Positions 26,372 to 35,478 of a stretch of 64,000 bases of DNA are shown here, one piece after another (positions within the stretch are counted from its first letter, which is position 1; each line of letters begins with the position of its first letter). The stretch spans positions 50,719 through 114,718 of the forward strand of contig JAIRVB010000020.1 in the NCBI GenBank assembly GCA_031254105.1, in the 5' to 3' direction. A program made the translations under genes and the position numbers. This DNA is from Chitinispirillales bacterium (GTDB taxonomy: Bacteria; Fibrobacterota; Chitinivibrionia; Chitinivibrionales; Chitinispirillaceae). Under the pieces are notes generated by a model. It was given only the letters and a program-made list of their open reading frames with translations. It was not told the origin of the DNA and made no database searches.

Positions 26372-27115
26372 ATGAACCGCGACAGGGACACAATATTTTT
26401 TATATCTGACGCTCACTTCGGTGTTGCGGTGCAGGAACCGGATAACAGAATCAAGCTGTTTAAAGATCTGACGGCACAGATGCGCCGCAGCGCTTCAGAC
26501 CTGTTTATCGTAGGTGATCTGTTTGATTTTTGGATAGAGTACCGCTTCGCCATTCGTCCCGATTATTTCCCTGTTCTGCATGAACTTTACCGGTTGGTCG
26601 AATCCGGCGTAAAGGTACATTATCTGGCTGGCAACCATGACTTTGCGCTTGGGCCTTTTCTGGAAAAGAGTGTGGGCCTCTCCATTTACCATGGCAGCCT
26701 TGATCTCGCGCTCCAGGGGAGAAAAGTTCATTTGTGCCACGGTGACGGAGTTCTCAGCAGAAGCGGGGACAGAATCACCAACGCGATGCTGCGTAACAAG
26801 ACATTTCAAAAACTTTACAAAATTATCCACCCCGATATCGGCGTCGCTTTTGGGGCTTATTGTTCGCGGACAAACCGTAAAATTTCCGTTCTTCGCCTTA
26901 CGCCTGAAGTTATAGAAAAATACCGGCAGGCAGCGCGTCTAAGAATGAAAGAAAGAAAGAGCGATCTGGTAGTTTTTGCCCATACGCATCATGGAGAACT
27001 TCACAAATTTGACGAAGGTGAATACTGCAATACCGGCGCGTGGATGAACCACTATAATTACGCTACGCTTCGCAGCGGCAAGATGGAGCTGCGGACTTTT
27101 TTGGATGATAAGTGA
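26372..27115 (+). CDS. lpxH: UDP-2,3-diacylglucosamine diphosphatase
   Basis: 247 aa from the ATG at 26372 (a TTG 6 nt earlier is also possible). The metallophosphoesterase ligands are in order: ISDAHFG (D13, H15), IVGDLFDFW, LAGNHDF, CHGDGV and HTHHGE near the end. LpxH hydrolyses UDP-2,3-diacylglucosamine to lipid X in lipid A synthesis at the inner membrane surface. Its presence supports a Gram-negative envelope. It probably shares the promoter at 26007. Confidence 0.93.
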   Translation: MNRDRDTIFFISDAHFGVAVQEPDNRIKLFKDLTAQMRRSASDLFIVGDLFDFWIEYRFAIRPDYFPVLHELYRLVESGVKVHYLAGNHDFALGPFLEKSVGLSIYHGSLDLALQGRKVHLCHGDGVLSRSGDRITNAMLRNKTFQKLYKIIHPDIGVAFGAYCSRTNRKISVLRLTPEVIEKYRQAARLRMKERKSDLVVFAHTHHGELHKFDEGEYCNTGAWMNHYNYATLRSGKMELRTFLDDK

Positions 27116-27118
27116 GGG

Positions 27119-27146
27119 TAAGTTTCCGGTTGCCAGTTGCCAGTTG
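27119..27146. repeat. Short tandem GTTGCCA repeat
   Basis: GGTTGCCAGTTGCCAGTTGTCAG (about 27128-27150) repeats a 7-mer GTTGCCA/GTTGTCA three times just after lpxH. It is a small slippage-type repeat between the gene and the flagellin remnant. Confidence 0.4.
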
Positions 27147-27418
27147 TCAGAAAAACCTTTTGCGGGATAGAAATAATGTTGTTAGATTTTGCGGTGATAT
27201 TTGACGGAAAACATTTTGAATCGCGTTGTTGACAATCTCAATAGCTGTGGAAGCGCCCCGCTTTGTTGAAACATCTACCTTGTCTACGCCAAGAGCCCCG
27301 CTGCGCATGTCACCTATTGATATAAACATGGTCTGGCCGCTGTTTGCCCCAATTTGCCCGCAGAGCGGTTCCTTACATGTTTCGCCGCGGTTACGCTTGC
27401 GGGAGGATACAAGCTCTC
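27147..27418 (-). pseudogene. Flagellin remnant
   Basis: The minus-strand frame reads QIGANSGQTMFISIGDMRSG, then ALGVDKVDVSTKRGASTAIE and IVNNAIQNV. This is the typical IGANxGQTM..sI.DMR..aLGV..idvst.sgAs.AI..i..AI stretch of the C-terminal half of flagellins. After VNNAIQ the expected VSxxRaxLGAxQNRLE is replaced by unrelated residues ending at 27147. Upstream the frame is blocked by TAG near 27421, without a start codon. The rest of flagellin is absent here. It is a degraded gene fragment. Confidence 0.75.
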
Positions 27419-27684
27419 CCTATTCTAAGTATATATAGGTATTTTGTTCAAATTTTTAACATCAAACTTTTTAAAGATGGGAAAAAATCTATGACAGCAT
27501 GTTAGGATCGGGGAGGAGTTATCTTCCAGTTGTCATATAAAGTCAAAACACGTTTTCATCATCAGCTGCCGCGTATCTTCAGGGTGCGGATAGAGAAATA
27601 TCAATTGTCTGATAGTATAAAGTTTCAGGTGGTGTGGACAAATCAGGTTTATATTTCAGCGGGAGCTTTTATAGCAGCTGGCAG
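27419..27684. other. Intergenic, no gene seen
   Basis: AT-rich sequence between the flagellin remnant and the HIT gene stop. I searched for more flagellin sequence in all frames and saw none. TAGCAGCTGGCAGCTA at about 27670-27685 lies past the HIT gene stop and could form a weak hairpin for its transcript. Confidence 0.35.
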
Positions 27685-28164
27685 CTAAAAATGCGGGAGC
27701 AGAGCGTCGTAAGTCTCGCTCAACGCCTGAGAGATCACCTTAGTTTCCCCTACTACAGGCATAAAATTGGTATCTCCGTTCCAGCGCGGAACAATGTGCA
27801 TGTGTATGTGCTGATCTATACCCGCCCCAGCGTCGCGTCCTATGTTCATTCCGGTGTTGAACCCTTCGGGACGCATTACTTTTGTCAACGCTTTTTTGCT
27901 GAGGATTAAAAGTTCCCACAGTTCGGCGGATGTCTCCTTGTCAAGATCTAAAATATCGGATGTATGCTGATAGGGGATTATCATTAGATGGCCGTTATTA
28001 TAAGGAAAAAGGTTCATAAGCACAAAACATGTTTTTCCCCTGAAAAGAAGAAGGTTCTCTTTGTCGTTATTCTGCTTTGGCTTTGAGCAGAATATACACC
28101 CCTCATCCTCCTTTTTAATTCCCTTTATATACGTCATTCTCCAGGGAGCCCATAACCGTTCCAT
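27685..28164 (-). CDS. HIT family hydrolase (Ap4A phosphorylase/hydrolase-like)
   Basis: 159 aa. The histidine triad is HIHMHIVPRWNGDTNFMP, the form typical of bacterial HIT proteins of the Ap4A-phosphorylase-like group. The family opening MERLWAPWRMTYIKG and a zinc-site-like GCIFCSKP (CxxC) are present. It should hydrolyse or phosphorolyse dinucleoside polyphosphates in the cytoplasm. It starts 3 nt after the uppP stop, so it is the second gene of a two-gene operon. Confidence 0.93.
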   Translation of the reverse strand: MERLWAPWRMTYIKGIKKEDEGCIFCSKPKQNNDKENLLLFRGKTCFVLMNLFPYNNGHLMIIPYQHTSDILDLDKETSAELWELLILSKKALTKVMRPEGFNTGMNIGRDAGAGIDQHIHMHIVPRWNGDTNFMPVVGETKVISQALSETYDALLPHF

Positions 28165-28167
28165 ATC

Positions 28168-29022
28168 TTAAATACCTCCCCTGTGAGTCAGACCCGGGAA
28201 AAAAGTAAGGCAAACCAAGCTTACAAGCGCGGCGCCTATGCAGTAGTAGGCAAAATAGTGAAATTTGCCTTTTTTAACGAATGATAACAACAGCTTTAGA
28301 GCGGCTATTCCGACAGCAAGACTCGCGATAAAGCCAAAAAACAAATTAAGAGCCATATCCGGCGGAATAGAGCTTACGTGGCGCGCGTCAAGAAGCGCGG
28401 CTCCAAAGATCGCCGGAAGCGCCATCATAAAGGAGAACTTACCCGCTTCTTCGCGCGAAACGCCAACAAGAAGCGCTACAGCGATGGTAGAACCGCTTCT
28501 TGATATTCCTGGCATTATCGCTACCGCCTGTATGAGACCTATGGCAATTACCTTTACGAGATTGAGCTTGCCCCTGTTCTCCCCCTCTCCTTTTTCTACG
28601 CCGCATTTTGATGAGAAGAAAAGCAGCGCGGCTGTAACAAACAGCATGGTTGACGCAAGATACGCGGCTAAGTTATCGTGGCGGGTTGTGTCAAACAGCA
28701 CACCTATCTGATTTTTGAAACCAATGCCTACGACAGCAGCCGGGATTGTGGCAAGTATTATCCACCACAAGTATAAAAAAGAATTTTTTCTTCTGATTGA
28801 GTCTTTGGAAACCATGCCTGTTATCAAGCTGAAAATATCTTTGCGGAACACATAAAGCACCGCGATTCCGGTTCCCAGATGCAGTACCACTTCTACCAGC
28901 ATGTCTGGAGTTCGAGCGTTAAGAAACGTTTGAGCGAGAATAAGATGGCCTGAAGATGATACCGGAAGGAATTCTGTAAGTCCCTGAATAATTCCAAGCA
29001 GCACGGTTTTGATCAGTTCCAT
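28168..29022 (-). CDS. uppP: Undecaprenyl-diphosphatase
   Basis: 284 aa from the ATG at 29022, where the family usually begins (MELIKTVLLGIIQGLTEFLP). A longer frame to 29076 adds an unconserved tail. The two signature blocks are EFLPVSSSGHLIL and PGISRSGSTIAVALL. About eight membrane helices are visible. The enzyme recycles undecaprenyl pyrophosphate to the lipid carrier used in peptidoglycan and O-antigen synthesis. It is cotranscribed with the HIT gene. Confidence 0.96.
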   Translation of the reverse strand: MELIKTVLLGIIQGLTEFLPVSSSGHLILAQTFLNARTPDMLVEVVLHLGTGIAVLYVFRKDIFSLITGMVSKDSIRRKNSFLYLWWIILATIPAAVVGIGFKNQIGVLFDTTRHDNLAAYLASTMLFVTAALLFFSSKCGVEKGEGENRGKLNLVKVIAIGLIQAVAIMPGISRSGSTIAVALLVGVSREEAGKFSFMMALPAIFGAALLDARHVSSIPPDMALNLFFGFIASLAVGIAALKLLLSFVKKGKFHYFAYYCIGAALVSLVCLTFFPGLTHRGGI

Positions 29023-29082
29023 ATGCAGGTTAAAGGTCCTTGTTGTTAATGTGGCTGGCGCAGACAGTTCACCCATACATGC

Positions 29083-29108
29083 GGGGGCGTACTGTCTACG
29101 CCCCTTGT
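29083..29108. repeat. REP-like palindrome
   Basis: GGGGGCGTACTGTCTACGCCCCTTGTAA: stem GGGGCGTA/TACGCCCC around CTGTC, with the TTGTA tail of the dispersed palindrome family. It lies between uppP and the barrel-like gene. Confidence 0.7.
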
Positions 29109-29157
29109 AAAAATGCCGTAAATAACTTAAACAGCGTTTGTTATCCCGCTTAGAGGA

Positions 29158-30051
29158 TTAAATAGAAAGAGAGAGTCCGGCGTTTAGCAGAAATCCCATT
29201 CCATTAAAATCAGAACCTGCTTCAGAATCAAACTTGGTGAAAGGGATCATATATTTACCGTCAACATAAATACCTGCAGGGATAAAGGGTATCTTTATTT
29301 GTGTGCCTAAAAGAATGTGCATTCCAAGTACGGGTTTACCTAACGCTTCATCGATGATTTTCTGCACAATAGCTTTGGAAATTTCATTATTGGGATTATC
29401 AGCGAGAGTAGCGGCTAAATCGGCTAATTCAACACCAAAATCTTTCTTTGCGAACACTTCCTCAATCAGCTTGCTGCTGAGCGCGGGTGTTGCGAAATGC
29501 GCGCTGACTCCGCCTCCCGCGTTTAATTTTATTATATTAGCGGCGGGCGGGAACTTGAATATGTTCTTTCTGACTGTCGCGTCAAGCTGCAGCTTGGCGT
29601 ATGGAGTTCCTTTAAGCGAAAGATAACTCAAACCCACGTTATCAACTCCAAGTTTGACCTCTTTGTATTTCCAATCATTTTCAATTGGATCAGAACCGGT
29701 GATGTCAAGGAACGCCATAGAGCCGTCATACTGCCACAGCCCGAAGTTACACGAAATTTCCAAAGCCTCAATAACAGGAATGAAGTCGATGTAGGCTTTT
29801 CCCCCAAAGTTAATTGCGGATCTGTCCCAGTTTTCCCGGGAAACTTTAAATAACGGCGGGATATCGGTTAATCCTGAGAGTTCGGAAGGAAGGTTGATGC
29901 CTGGGATATTCACAGTTTCATTCCTTGCGTCATCCATACTCAGGGAAAAATCAAATCCCCAGTGAAATCCAATGCCCGCAATAGCGTAGCTCATGGACAC
30001 AATTGAAACTGTAAGCAGCAGCGCCGCGGCCGTTGTACGAAAAGTTTTCAT
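29158..30051 (-). CDS. Exported, probably outer-membrane beta-barrel protein
   Basis: 297 aa. The signal peptide spans about residues 1-25 (AALLLTVSIVSMSYAIA). The mature part has alternating strands with glycine and aromatic residues (GIGFHWGFDFSLSM, CNFGLWQYDGSM, LGTQIKIPFIPAGIYVDG) and ends GFLLNAGLSLSI, the hydrophobic terminal strand pattern of outer-membrane barrels. A helical insert (about 195-245) breaks the pattern. I do not recognise the family. It is a single gene with its own upstream region. Confidence 0.7.
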   Translation of the reverse strand: MKTFRTTAAALLLTVSIVSMSYAIAGIGFHWGFDFSLSMDDARNETVNIPGINLPSELSGLTDIPPLFKVSRENWDRSAINFGGKAYIDFIPVIEALEISCNFGLWQYDGSMAFLDITGSDPIENDWKYKEVKLGVDNVGLSYLSLKGTPYAKLQLDATVRKNIFKFPPAANIIKLNAGGGVSAHFATPALSSKLIEEVFAKKDFGVELADLAATLADNPNNEISKAIVQKIIDEALGKPVLGMHILLGTQIKIPFIPAGIYVDGKYMIPFTKFDSEAGSDFNGMGFLLNAGLSLSI

Positions 30052-30340
30052 AAGAACCCCCCTCGGTAATATGTAAAACGTTTTTAGATGAAAAAATCAG
30101 ATTAAAAAATAAAATACATTGTGGACAAGACAGGTAAGGCAAATTACAGATTACAGATTAAAAATCTAATGTAGGGAATGATCATTGACCGTTTCGCCGC
30201 TTTTTTATCCGCCTGAATAATTTTCAACTATTCTATTCGTAATATTTAGTTCTTATATTCTCCTTAACTCTCAAAAAATGCCATAAAAAGCTTGCTAACT
30301 CCCAAAAAATACCCTATAATAACAGAAAGGGAGATTCTTA

Positions 30341-31410
30341 ATGCTCAAAAAATACCCAACAGATATGCCGGAAGTTTTCTTATCCAACGAGTACCCGAGC
30401 AAATATATTTACAGCCGGCATAAACAAGGCAAAATTAAAAAGATAGCCCCGCTTCTTTATACAAGTAATATTGATGAAGACCTGAATTCCATTGTTCACA
30501 GAAACTTATGGCGTATAGTCGCGCTTCTCTATCCGGGCGCGGTCATATCCGAACGTACGGCAGTGATAATGCAAACCGCCGGTGATGGTTCGCTGTTTGT
30601 CATATCGGATAAGAAACGTCCGGTAACTATCGGAAACTTAACCATACGTCCCAAAAAAGGCGCGCCGCCGCAGCCCTCTGATACGCCGTTTATGGAAAAA
30701 CTATATCTGGCTTCCCCAGGCCGGATCATACTGGAAAACGCGCTTCCAAGCAGGGCTAAGAACGGCGCAGCCAGGGGACTCACCCGCAGGACGCCCGCGA
30801 CATAAAATCCACTTTTGATCTGATTTCAAGCGAATCCGAAATGAAAAAGATTCCCGGATCATTCGATGAATTTATGGATTTGCTGACGTCAAGGCACAAG
30901 ATTTTAATGGGCGGATGGCCGGACAAAAATCCGGGGCGTATAAAGGAACGCTCCAATCAGGCAGGAGCGACGGTATTCGTAAAACCGGAACTCGTGACCG
31001 GCACTTTCAAAAAAGGTTTTGAAATTTATAAAAAATTAACCGCGCCATTTTCCAAAGCTGTTTTTATGATGTTCCTTGTCGCCGAAGTTCATCCGTTTGA
31101 TGATGGCAACGGAAGAATCGGACGTATAATGATGAACGCCGAATTAGCGTCCGCCGGAGAACAAAGGATAATCATCCCCATAATTTACCGTAACAATTAT
31201 ATAGCGGCTTTAAAAGCCGTAAGCCATAGCGCGATAACAAATCCGTTAGTGCGCACATTGGATTTTGCGCAACGGTATACCGGAGCGGTCAACTGGGATA
31301 ATTTTGATAATACAATGGAAACTCTCACAAAAACCCGCGCGTTTATTGACTCAAACGAAGCGGATGATGCCGGCTTGCGGCTTATACTGCCGAGTAAAAT
31401 TATTGAGTGA
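30341..31410 (+). pseudogene. Fic family protein with out-of-frame internal deletion
   Basis: The 5' part (30341-about 30780) encodes the N-terminal winged-helix/antitoxin-like region (PGAVISERTAVIMQTAGDGS, TIRPKKGAPPQPSDTPF, LENALPSRAKNGAARGL) and stops at 30805. The 3' part, readable in another frame from 30784 (PQDARDIKSTFDLISSESEM), carries an intact FIC motif HPFDDGNGRIGRIMM near 31092. Family proteins of this type, as I recall them, have about 170-190 further residues between these two parts, including the inhibitory [ST]xxxEG segment. That piece is missing here. An ATG at 30841 could in principle start a 189-aa FIC-only fragment, but no ribosome site is seen. Confidence 0.85.
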
Positions 31411-31519
31411 GATTTTTTTGGAGAGAGGAGCGCGCCTGCCGAACTCAGGTCGCTTTTTCAGAGCAGCGGGATACGGCAATCTCCACAGCAGCCAACCGCG
31501 AAACGATTTTAAATTTCAC
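31411..31519. other. Short intergenic segment, no feature seen
   Basis: Sequence between the broken Fic gene and the promoter of the 35-codon ORF. GAGAGAGGAGCGCG near 31423 resembles a ribosome site, but no good ORF follows it. Confidence 0.3.
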
Positions 31520-31548
31520 TTGGCATTCATACCAGAATCCCTTATATT
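31520..31548 (+). promoter_or_regulatory. Sigma-70-type promoter of a 35-codon ORF
   Basis: TTGGCA at 31520-31525 and TATATT at 31543-31548, spaced 17 nt. The predicted start is about 35-40 nt before the ATG at 31593. Confidence 0.65.
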
Positions 31549-31592
31549 GTAGCTGTGTACAAAAGTACATCATTTTGTAAGGGAGATTGGGT

Positions 31593-31700
31593 ATGAAAAT
31601 CAGATCATTATCAAATATGGGCGCCCATATCCCGCACCCGCACAAATCACGCGCCGCAAAAATCACAAACAAAAAACTTGACCCTGTCCCCTACATATAG
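31593..31700 (+). CDS. Candidate 35-aa small protein
   Basis: ATG at 31593 with AAGGGAG 7 nt upstream and a good promoter before it. It ends at TAG 31698-31700. The peptide begins MKIRSLSNMGAHIPHPHKSR and is basic and rich in His and Pro, followed by AAKITNKKLDPVPYI. No signal or membrane segment. The full set of expression signals is what makes it worth listing. It could instead be a leader for smc, 90 nt downstream, or a gene remnant. No family is recognised. Confidence 0.45.
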   Translation: MKIRSLSNMGAHIPHPHKSRAAKITNKKLDPVPYI

Positions 31701-31790
31701 TATCTTAATCCGTACCCAAACCCCACGGATAGTGGGCAAAAGGTTTTCCTATTATCACCAGAGCATTCTATTTAAGGGTTATTTAAAGCT

Positions 31791-34700
31791 ATGATTCTTC
31801 GTAAGTTATCTATTTACGGCTTCAAATCGTTCGCTGACAAAACAGAGCTTCAGTTCGGGGAGGGGATGACCGCGGTTATCGGGCCGAACGGCTGCGGCAA
31901 GAGCAATGTCGTCGACGCGATCAGGTGGGTTTTCGGCGAGCAGAAGGCTTCCATGCTCAGAAGCGCCAACATGCAGGAGGTCATTTTCTCCGGTACCCAG
32001 AAGCGCCAGCCCCTTAACATGGCGGAGGTGACTCTGACTATTGAGAATAATAAGGGCGTTTTACCCATTGAATACAATGAGGTTGCGATCACAAGGCGTA
32101 TATATAGGAGCGGTGAGAGTGAGTACCGTTTAAATAAGGTGCCATGCAGGCTTCGTGATATCCAGAATCTTTTCCTTGATACCGGGGTGGGCAGCAGCGC
32201 CTATACTACTATAGAAAATAAAATGATCGAAAAAATTCTTTCCGATAAGGCGGAGGAGAGAAGAACGTTATTTGAAGAGGCTGCCGGAATCGGTAAATAT
32301 AAGCAGCTTAGAAAGGAGAGTCTGGGCAAGCTTGAAAAAACACGTCAGGACTTACTCCGGATTAATGATAAAGTTACCGAAGCCGACCGTTTGGTAAGCG
32401 CTCTGGGCCGTCAGGTTGAAAAGGCAAGACGCTATAAAAATTACTATGATGAGTTAAAGTCTTTAGAAGTTGGATTTGAAAACAGACGCTACATCACCAT
32501 CACAGAGGCTGTGAAGCGGCGTAAGGAATTTTTGAGTGAGGCGGAGAATAAGCGTGAGCTTCTGCGCGCGCAGCTGGCCGCTTCAGAGTCCCGAATCGAA
32601 AAAATGCAGCTTGGGGCGCTTGAGAAGGAGAAGGATCTTGAGATCGCTTCCCGGAATGTCGCTGAGGCTAATGAGAAGATAATACGTATTGACAGAGACG
32701 CCTCTGTCGCGGTTGAGCGGCTAAACAATCTGCGTCAGAACACAAACCGTTTTGAACAGGACGCTGCTCAGTTTGACAAGCGGATCGAGGAAGCTGAGTT
32801 AATGAGAACTCAGATTGAGAAGGGTATTGTCGCGCGTGAGGCTCAGCTTCTTGAAAGCAGCGCTAAGGTAGACGGCGCAAACGGCGAACTGGCAGGTTTT
32901 GATGAGCGTCTGACGGCCGCTAAAAAGCAGGCGGAGCAGATGAGCCGTGATCAGATTGAAAATGTCAATTTGGTGGGAGAAGCTAAAAACAGGCTCAGCA
33001 GCGCAAACTCCAGCTTAAATAACGCCATCGACCGAAAAGAGCGCGATGAGCGGGAGATCGCAAGTCTTGAGGCCCGCTGTGAGGAATATCAGGACGCGAT
33101 AGAGGTGTGCAGGGGTCAGCTTAATGAGGTTGACAGCGCAAACCGTGATTTTTTACAGGCGCGTCAGGTGCTTCTGGGACGCATCGAAAAAGAGGAAGAG
33201 CGTTACCGTGGTCTTGTCGAAGAGGAGAAACGTCTTGAAGCGCAGATCGCTTCCAATAAATCGCAGCTGAAATTTTTAGCGGGTCTTGACGCCGCTTTTG
33301 AAGGGTATGAGTCAGGCGTTAAGGCTCTGCTCACGGCAAATCTGCCCGGTCTTCGCGGAATTGCGGCAGGCCTTATAAGTGTTACAGATAATAACATGCT
33401 CCCGCTTATCGAAAAACTCGTAGGAAGCGCCATCCAGACAGTTGTTTTTGATACGGATGAGCAGCTTGAGACGGCCGTTGATTATTTGCGTAAAGAAAAG
33501 GCCGGCTCCAGCCGTATAGTTTCGCTGCAGCGGCTCTCTTCATTGTCTTTTGCGTCTGAAAAACAGGTTGCTGGAGTCAGCCCCGCACGTTCTTTAGTCA
33601 AAGCAAACGATGGCTGCGCCGCTCTTATAGATCATCTTTTCGGTAAGACCGCGATTGCTCAGGATTACAGAAGCGCGCTTGCGGCCAGCCGTGAACTCGG
33701 CGTTGACAGCGCTGTTATCTCAGTTGATGGGATAATTTGCCGCGGGGATGGGAGCGTTATCGCCGGAGAAGCCAAAAAAGAGCAGGCCGGGATATTGCAG
33801 CGTAAGCAGCAGATAGAGAAGTTATCACTTGACATTGAACAGTTTGAAAAGGATTATCAGGCGGTACTTACCGAAAAAGACGGCTGCGTGATAAACCGTG
33901 ACGAAGCCAAAGTAGAGCTTATTGACATTGACGAAAAAATCAACAGGGGCCAGCGCAGGCAGCAGGAGCAGCAGACTAATATCCGTCACTATGAAAATGA
34001 GACGCAAAATATAATGCAGCGTCTTGAAACGCTCTCCCCGACGCTTGCAGCGCTAAGCGCCAAAATAGCTGAACTGCGCGGGGTAATTTCCGCTACCGAA
34101 GCTGAAGTCGCGGTTTTGCAGGGCAGGCGCGAAAAGCTTGAGGAGCAGTCGCAGGGCGCAAGAGACGGCGTGCGGGCTATGGAGGAGGAGAGAAAAGTTT
34201 TTGCCGAGCATCTTAAAAATGTCGAAATTGAGGTGATGGGCTTAAAGAACAGAATCAGTAATGACAGGCGGGATATAGAACAGCTTACAAATGATATTAA
34301 GCTCTCCGGCGAAAGAAAACAGGCTAAACTTGAGGATAAACAAAAATGCCTTTCTGAAATCGCGGATCTTGAAAGCAGTCAGGCTTTTATGGTTTCCGAG
34401 CTTGAGGCTGCCAGAGCAAACAAAGCGGAACTTGAGCGCGCGCGGGATCTTGTGCGTGAAGATTACAATGGGCGTCTCAATGAGATTGACCGTTCGCGCA
34501 AAGAGGTAAAGCAGGTAAATAACGAACTTGAAGAAACCGCCAATCAGGTACATGACGGCGAGCTGAAGCAGACTCGCGATGAACAGGAGCGCCGCCGCGT
34601 CCGCGAAAGAATCTGGGAAGCTTATGAGCTTGACCTCGAAGGGTTAGCGCAGGATGAAGTTGCTATTATTGATGAAGATGACGAAGCGGCGCTCAAGAGC

Positions 34701-35345
34701 ATCTCAATGTATAAAGAACGGATAAAGCATGTCGGTCAGGTAAACATGGGCGCCCTTGAAGATTACGAAACAGAAAACAAGCGTCTCCTCGATCTCACCG
34801 CTCAGAGAGATGATCTGCAAACGGCCGTCGATGAACTCGAAAAAGCTATAACTAAACTTGACAAGGAAGCGCGGACGCAATTTATAAACACTTTTGAACA
34901 GGTGCAGAAAAATTTTACAGAGATGTTTACAACTCTTTTTGAAGGAGGAGAGGCAAACATCCAGCTTGACGAAACAGCCGACCCTCTCGAAGCCGCGATC
35001 CACATTAACGTTCGTCCCGGCGGTAAGAAAATGAGAGGCGTACAGCTTCTCTCAGGAGGTGAGCGCGCGCTCACGGCGATCTCACTTCTCTTCGCGCTCT
35101 ATCTTGTCAAACCCTCAGCCTATTGTATTCTTGACGAACTTGACGCGCCGCTTGACGACGCGAATATAGGCAGGTTTGTCAGAGTACTGCGAAAATTCGC
35201 CGAAAAAACCCAGTTCATTATCATTACTCACAACAAGCGCACTATGGAAGCCGCCGATCTCCTGTACGGAGTAACCCAGCAGGAATCCGGGGTGTCAACA
35301 ATTGTGTCGGTGAAGTTTGATGACTCGTCTCTCAAAGCGGCGTGA
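31791..35345 (+). CDS. smc: Chromosome segregation protein SMC
   Basis: 1184 aa, full length. Walker A is GPNGCGKSNVVDAIRWVFGE near residues 32-51. Two long coiled-coil arms flank a hinge at about 500-680 (AAGLISVTDNNMLPLIEKLV, VISVDGIICRGDGSVI). The C-terminal head has the signature LLSGGERALTAISLLFALYL and Walker B ILDELDAPLDDANIGRF. It compacts and segregates chromosomes as a dimer with ScpA/ScpB, which are not in the window. Confidence 0.97.
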   Translation: MILRKLSIYGFKSFADKTELQFGEGMTAVIGPNGCGKSNVVDAIRWVFGEQKASMLRSANMQEVIFSGTQKRQPLNMAEVTLTIENNKGVLPIEYNEVAITRRIYRSGESEYRLNKVPCRLRDIQNLFLDTGVGSSAYTTIENKMIEKILSDKAEERRTLFEEAAGIGKYKQLRKESLGKLEKTRQDLLRINDKVTEADRLVSALGRQVEKARRYKNYYDELKSLEVGFENRRYITITEAVKRRKEFLSEAENKRELLRAQLAASESRIEKMQLGALEKEKDLEIASRNVAEANEKIIRIDRDASVAVERLNNLRQNTNRFEQDAAQFDKRIEEAELMRTQIEKGIVAREAQLLESSAKVDGANGELAGFDERLTAAKKQAEQMSRDQIENVNLVGEAKNRLSSANSSLNNAIDRKERDEREIASLEARCEEYQDAIEVCRGQLNEVDSANRDFLQARQVLLGRIEKEEERYRGLVEEEKRLEAQIASNKSQLKFLAGLDAAFEGYESGVKALLTANLPGLRGIAAGLISVTDNNMLPLIEKLVGSAIQTVVFDTDEQLETAVDYLRKEKAGSSRIVSLQRLSSLSFASEKQVAGVSPARSLVKANDGCAALIDHLFGKTAIAQDYRSALAASRELGVDSAVISVDGIICRGDGSVIAGEAKKEQAGILQRKQQIEKLSLDIEQFEKDYQAVLTEKDGCVINRDEAKVELIDIDEKINRGQRRQQEQQTNIRHYENETQNIMQRLETLSPTLAALSAKIAELRGVISATEAEVAVLQGRREKLEEQSQGARDGVRAMEEERKVFAEHLKNVEIEVMGLKNRISNDRRDIEQLTNDIKLSGERKQAKLEDKQKCLSEIADLESSQAFMVSELEAARANKAELERARDLVREDYNGRLNEIDRSRKEVKQVNNELEETANQVHDGELKQTRDEQERRRVRERIWEAYELDLEGLAQDEVAIIDEDDEAALKSISMYKERIKHVGQVNMGALEDYETENKRLLDLTAQRDDLQTAVDELEKAITKLDKEARTQFINTFEQVQKNFTEMFTTLFEGGEANIQLDETADPLEAAIHINVRPGGKKMRGVQLLSGGERALTAISLLFALYLVKPSAYCILDELDAPLDDANIGRFVRVLRKFAEKTQFIIITHNKRTMEAADLLYGVTQQESGVSTIVSVKFDDSSLKAA

Positions 35346-35359
35346 GGGAATAATTCAAA

Positions 35360-35471
35360 AATAATAATGCGGAGTGCGGAGATTCAGGAAAATAAAAAGA
35401 AACCTTCTGCCTCTTCTTTATGGTTTTTTATTCCTGCGTTCCGAGTTGTTACTTACGCATTAATTAATTTA
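35360..35471. repeat. Degenerate MITE-like inverted repeat
   Basis: Left arm AATAATAATGCGGAGTGCGG (about 35361) and right arm ATTCCTGCGTTCCGAGTTGT then TACTTACGCATTAATTAA (35430-35468) are imperfect copies of the arms of the elements at 38098 and 49121. It lies between smc and the SemiSWEET gene. Confidence 0.5.
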
Positions 35472-35478
35472 TATACTT

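Noticed and set aside
28265..28711. 148-codon plus-strand ORF opposite uppP
   Set aside because: UppP signature motifs fix the minus strand as coding.
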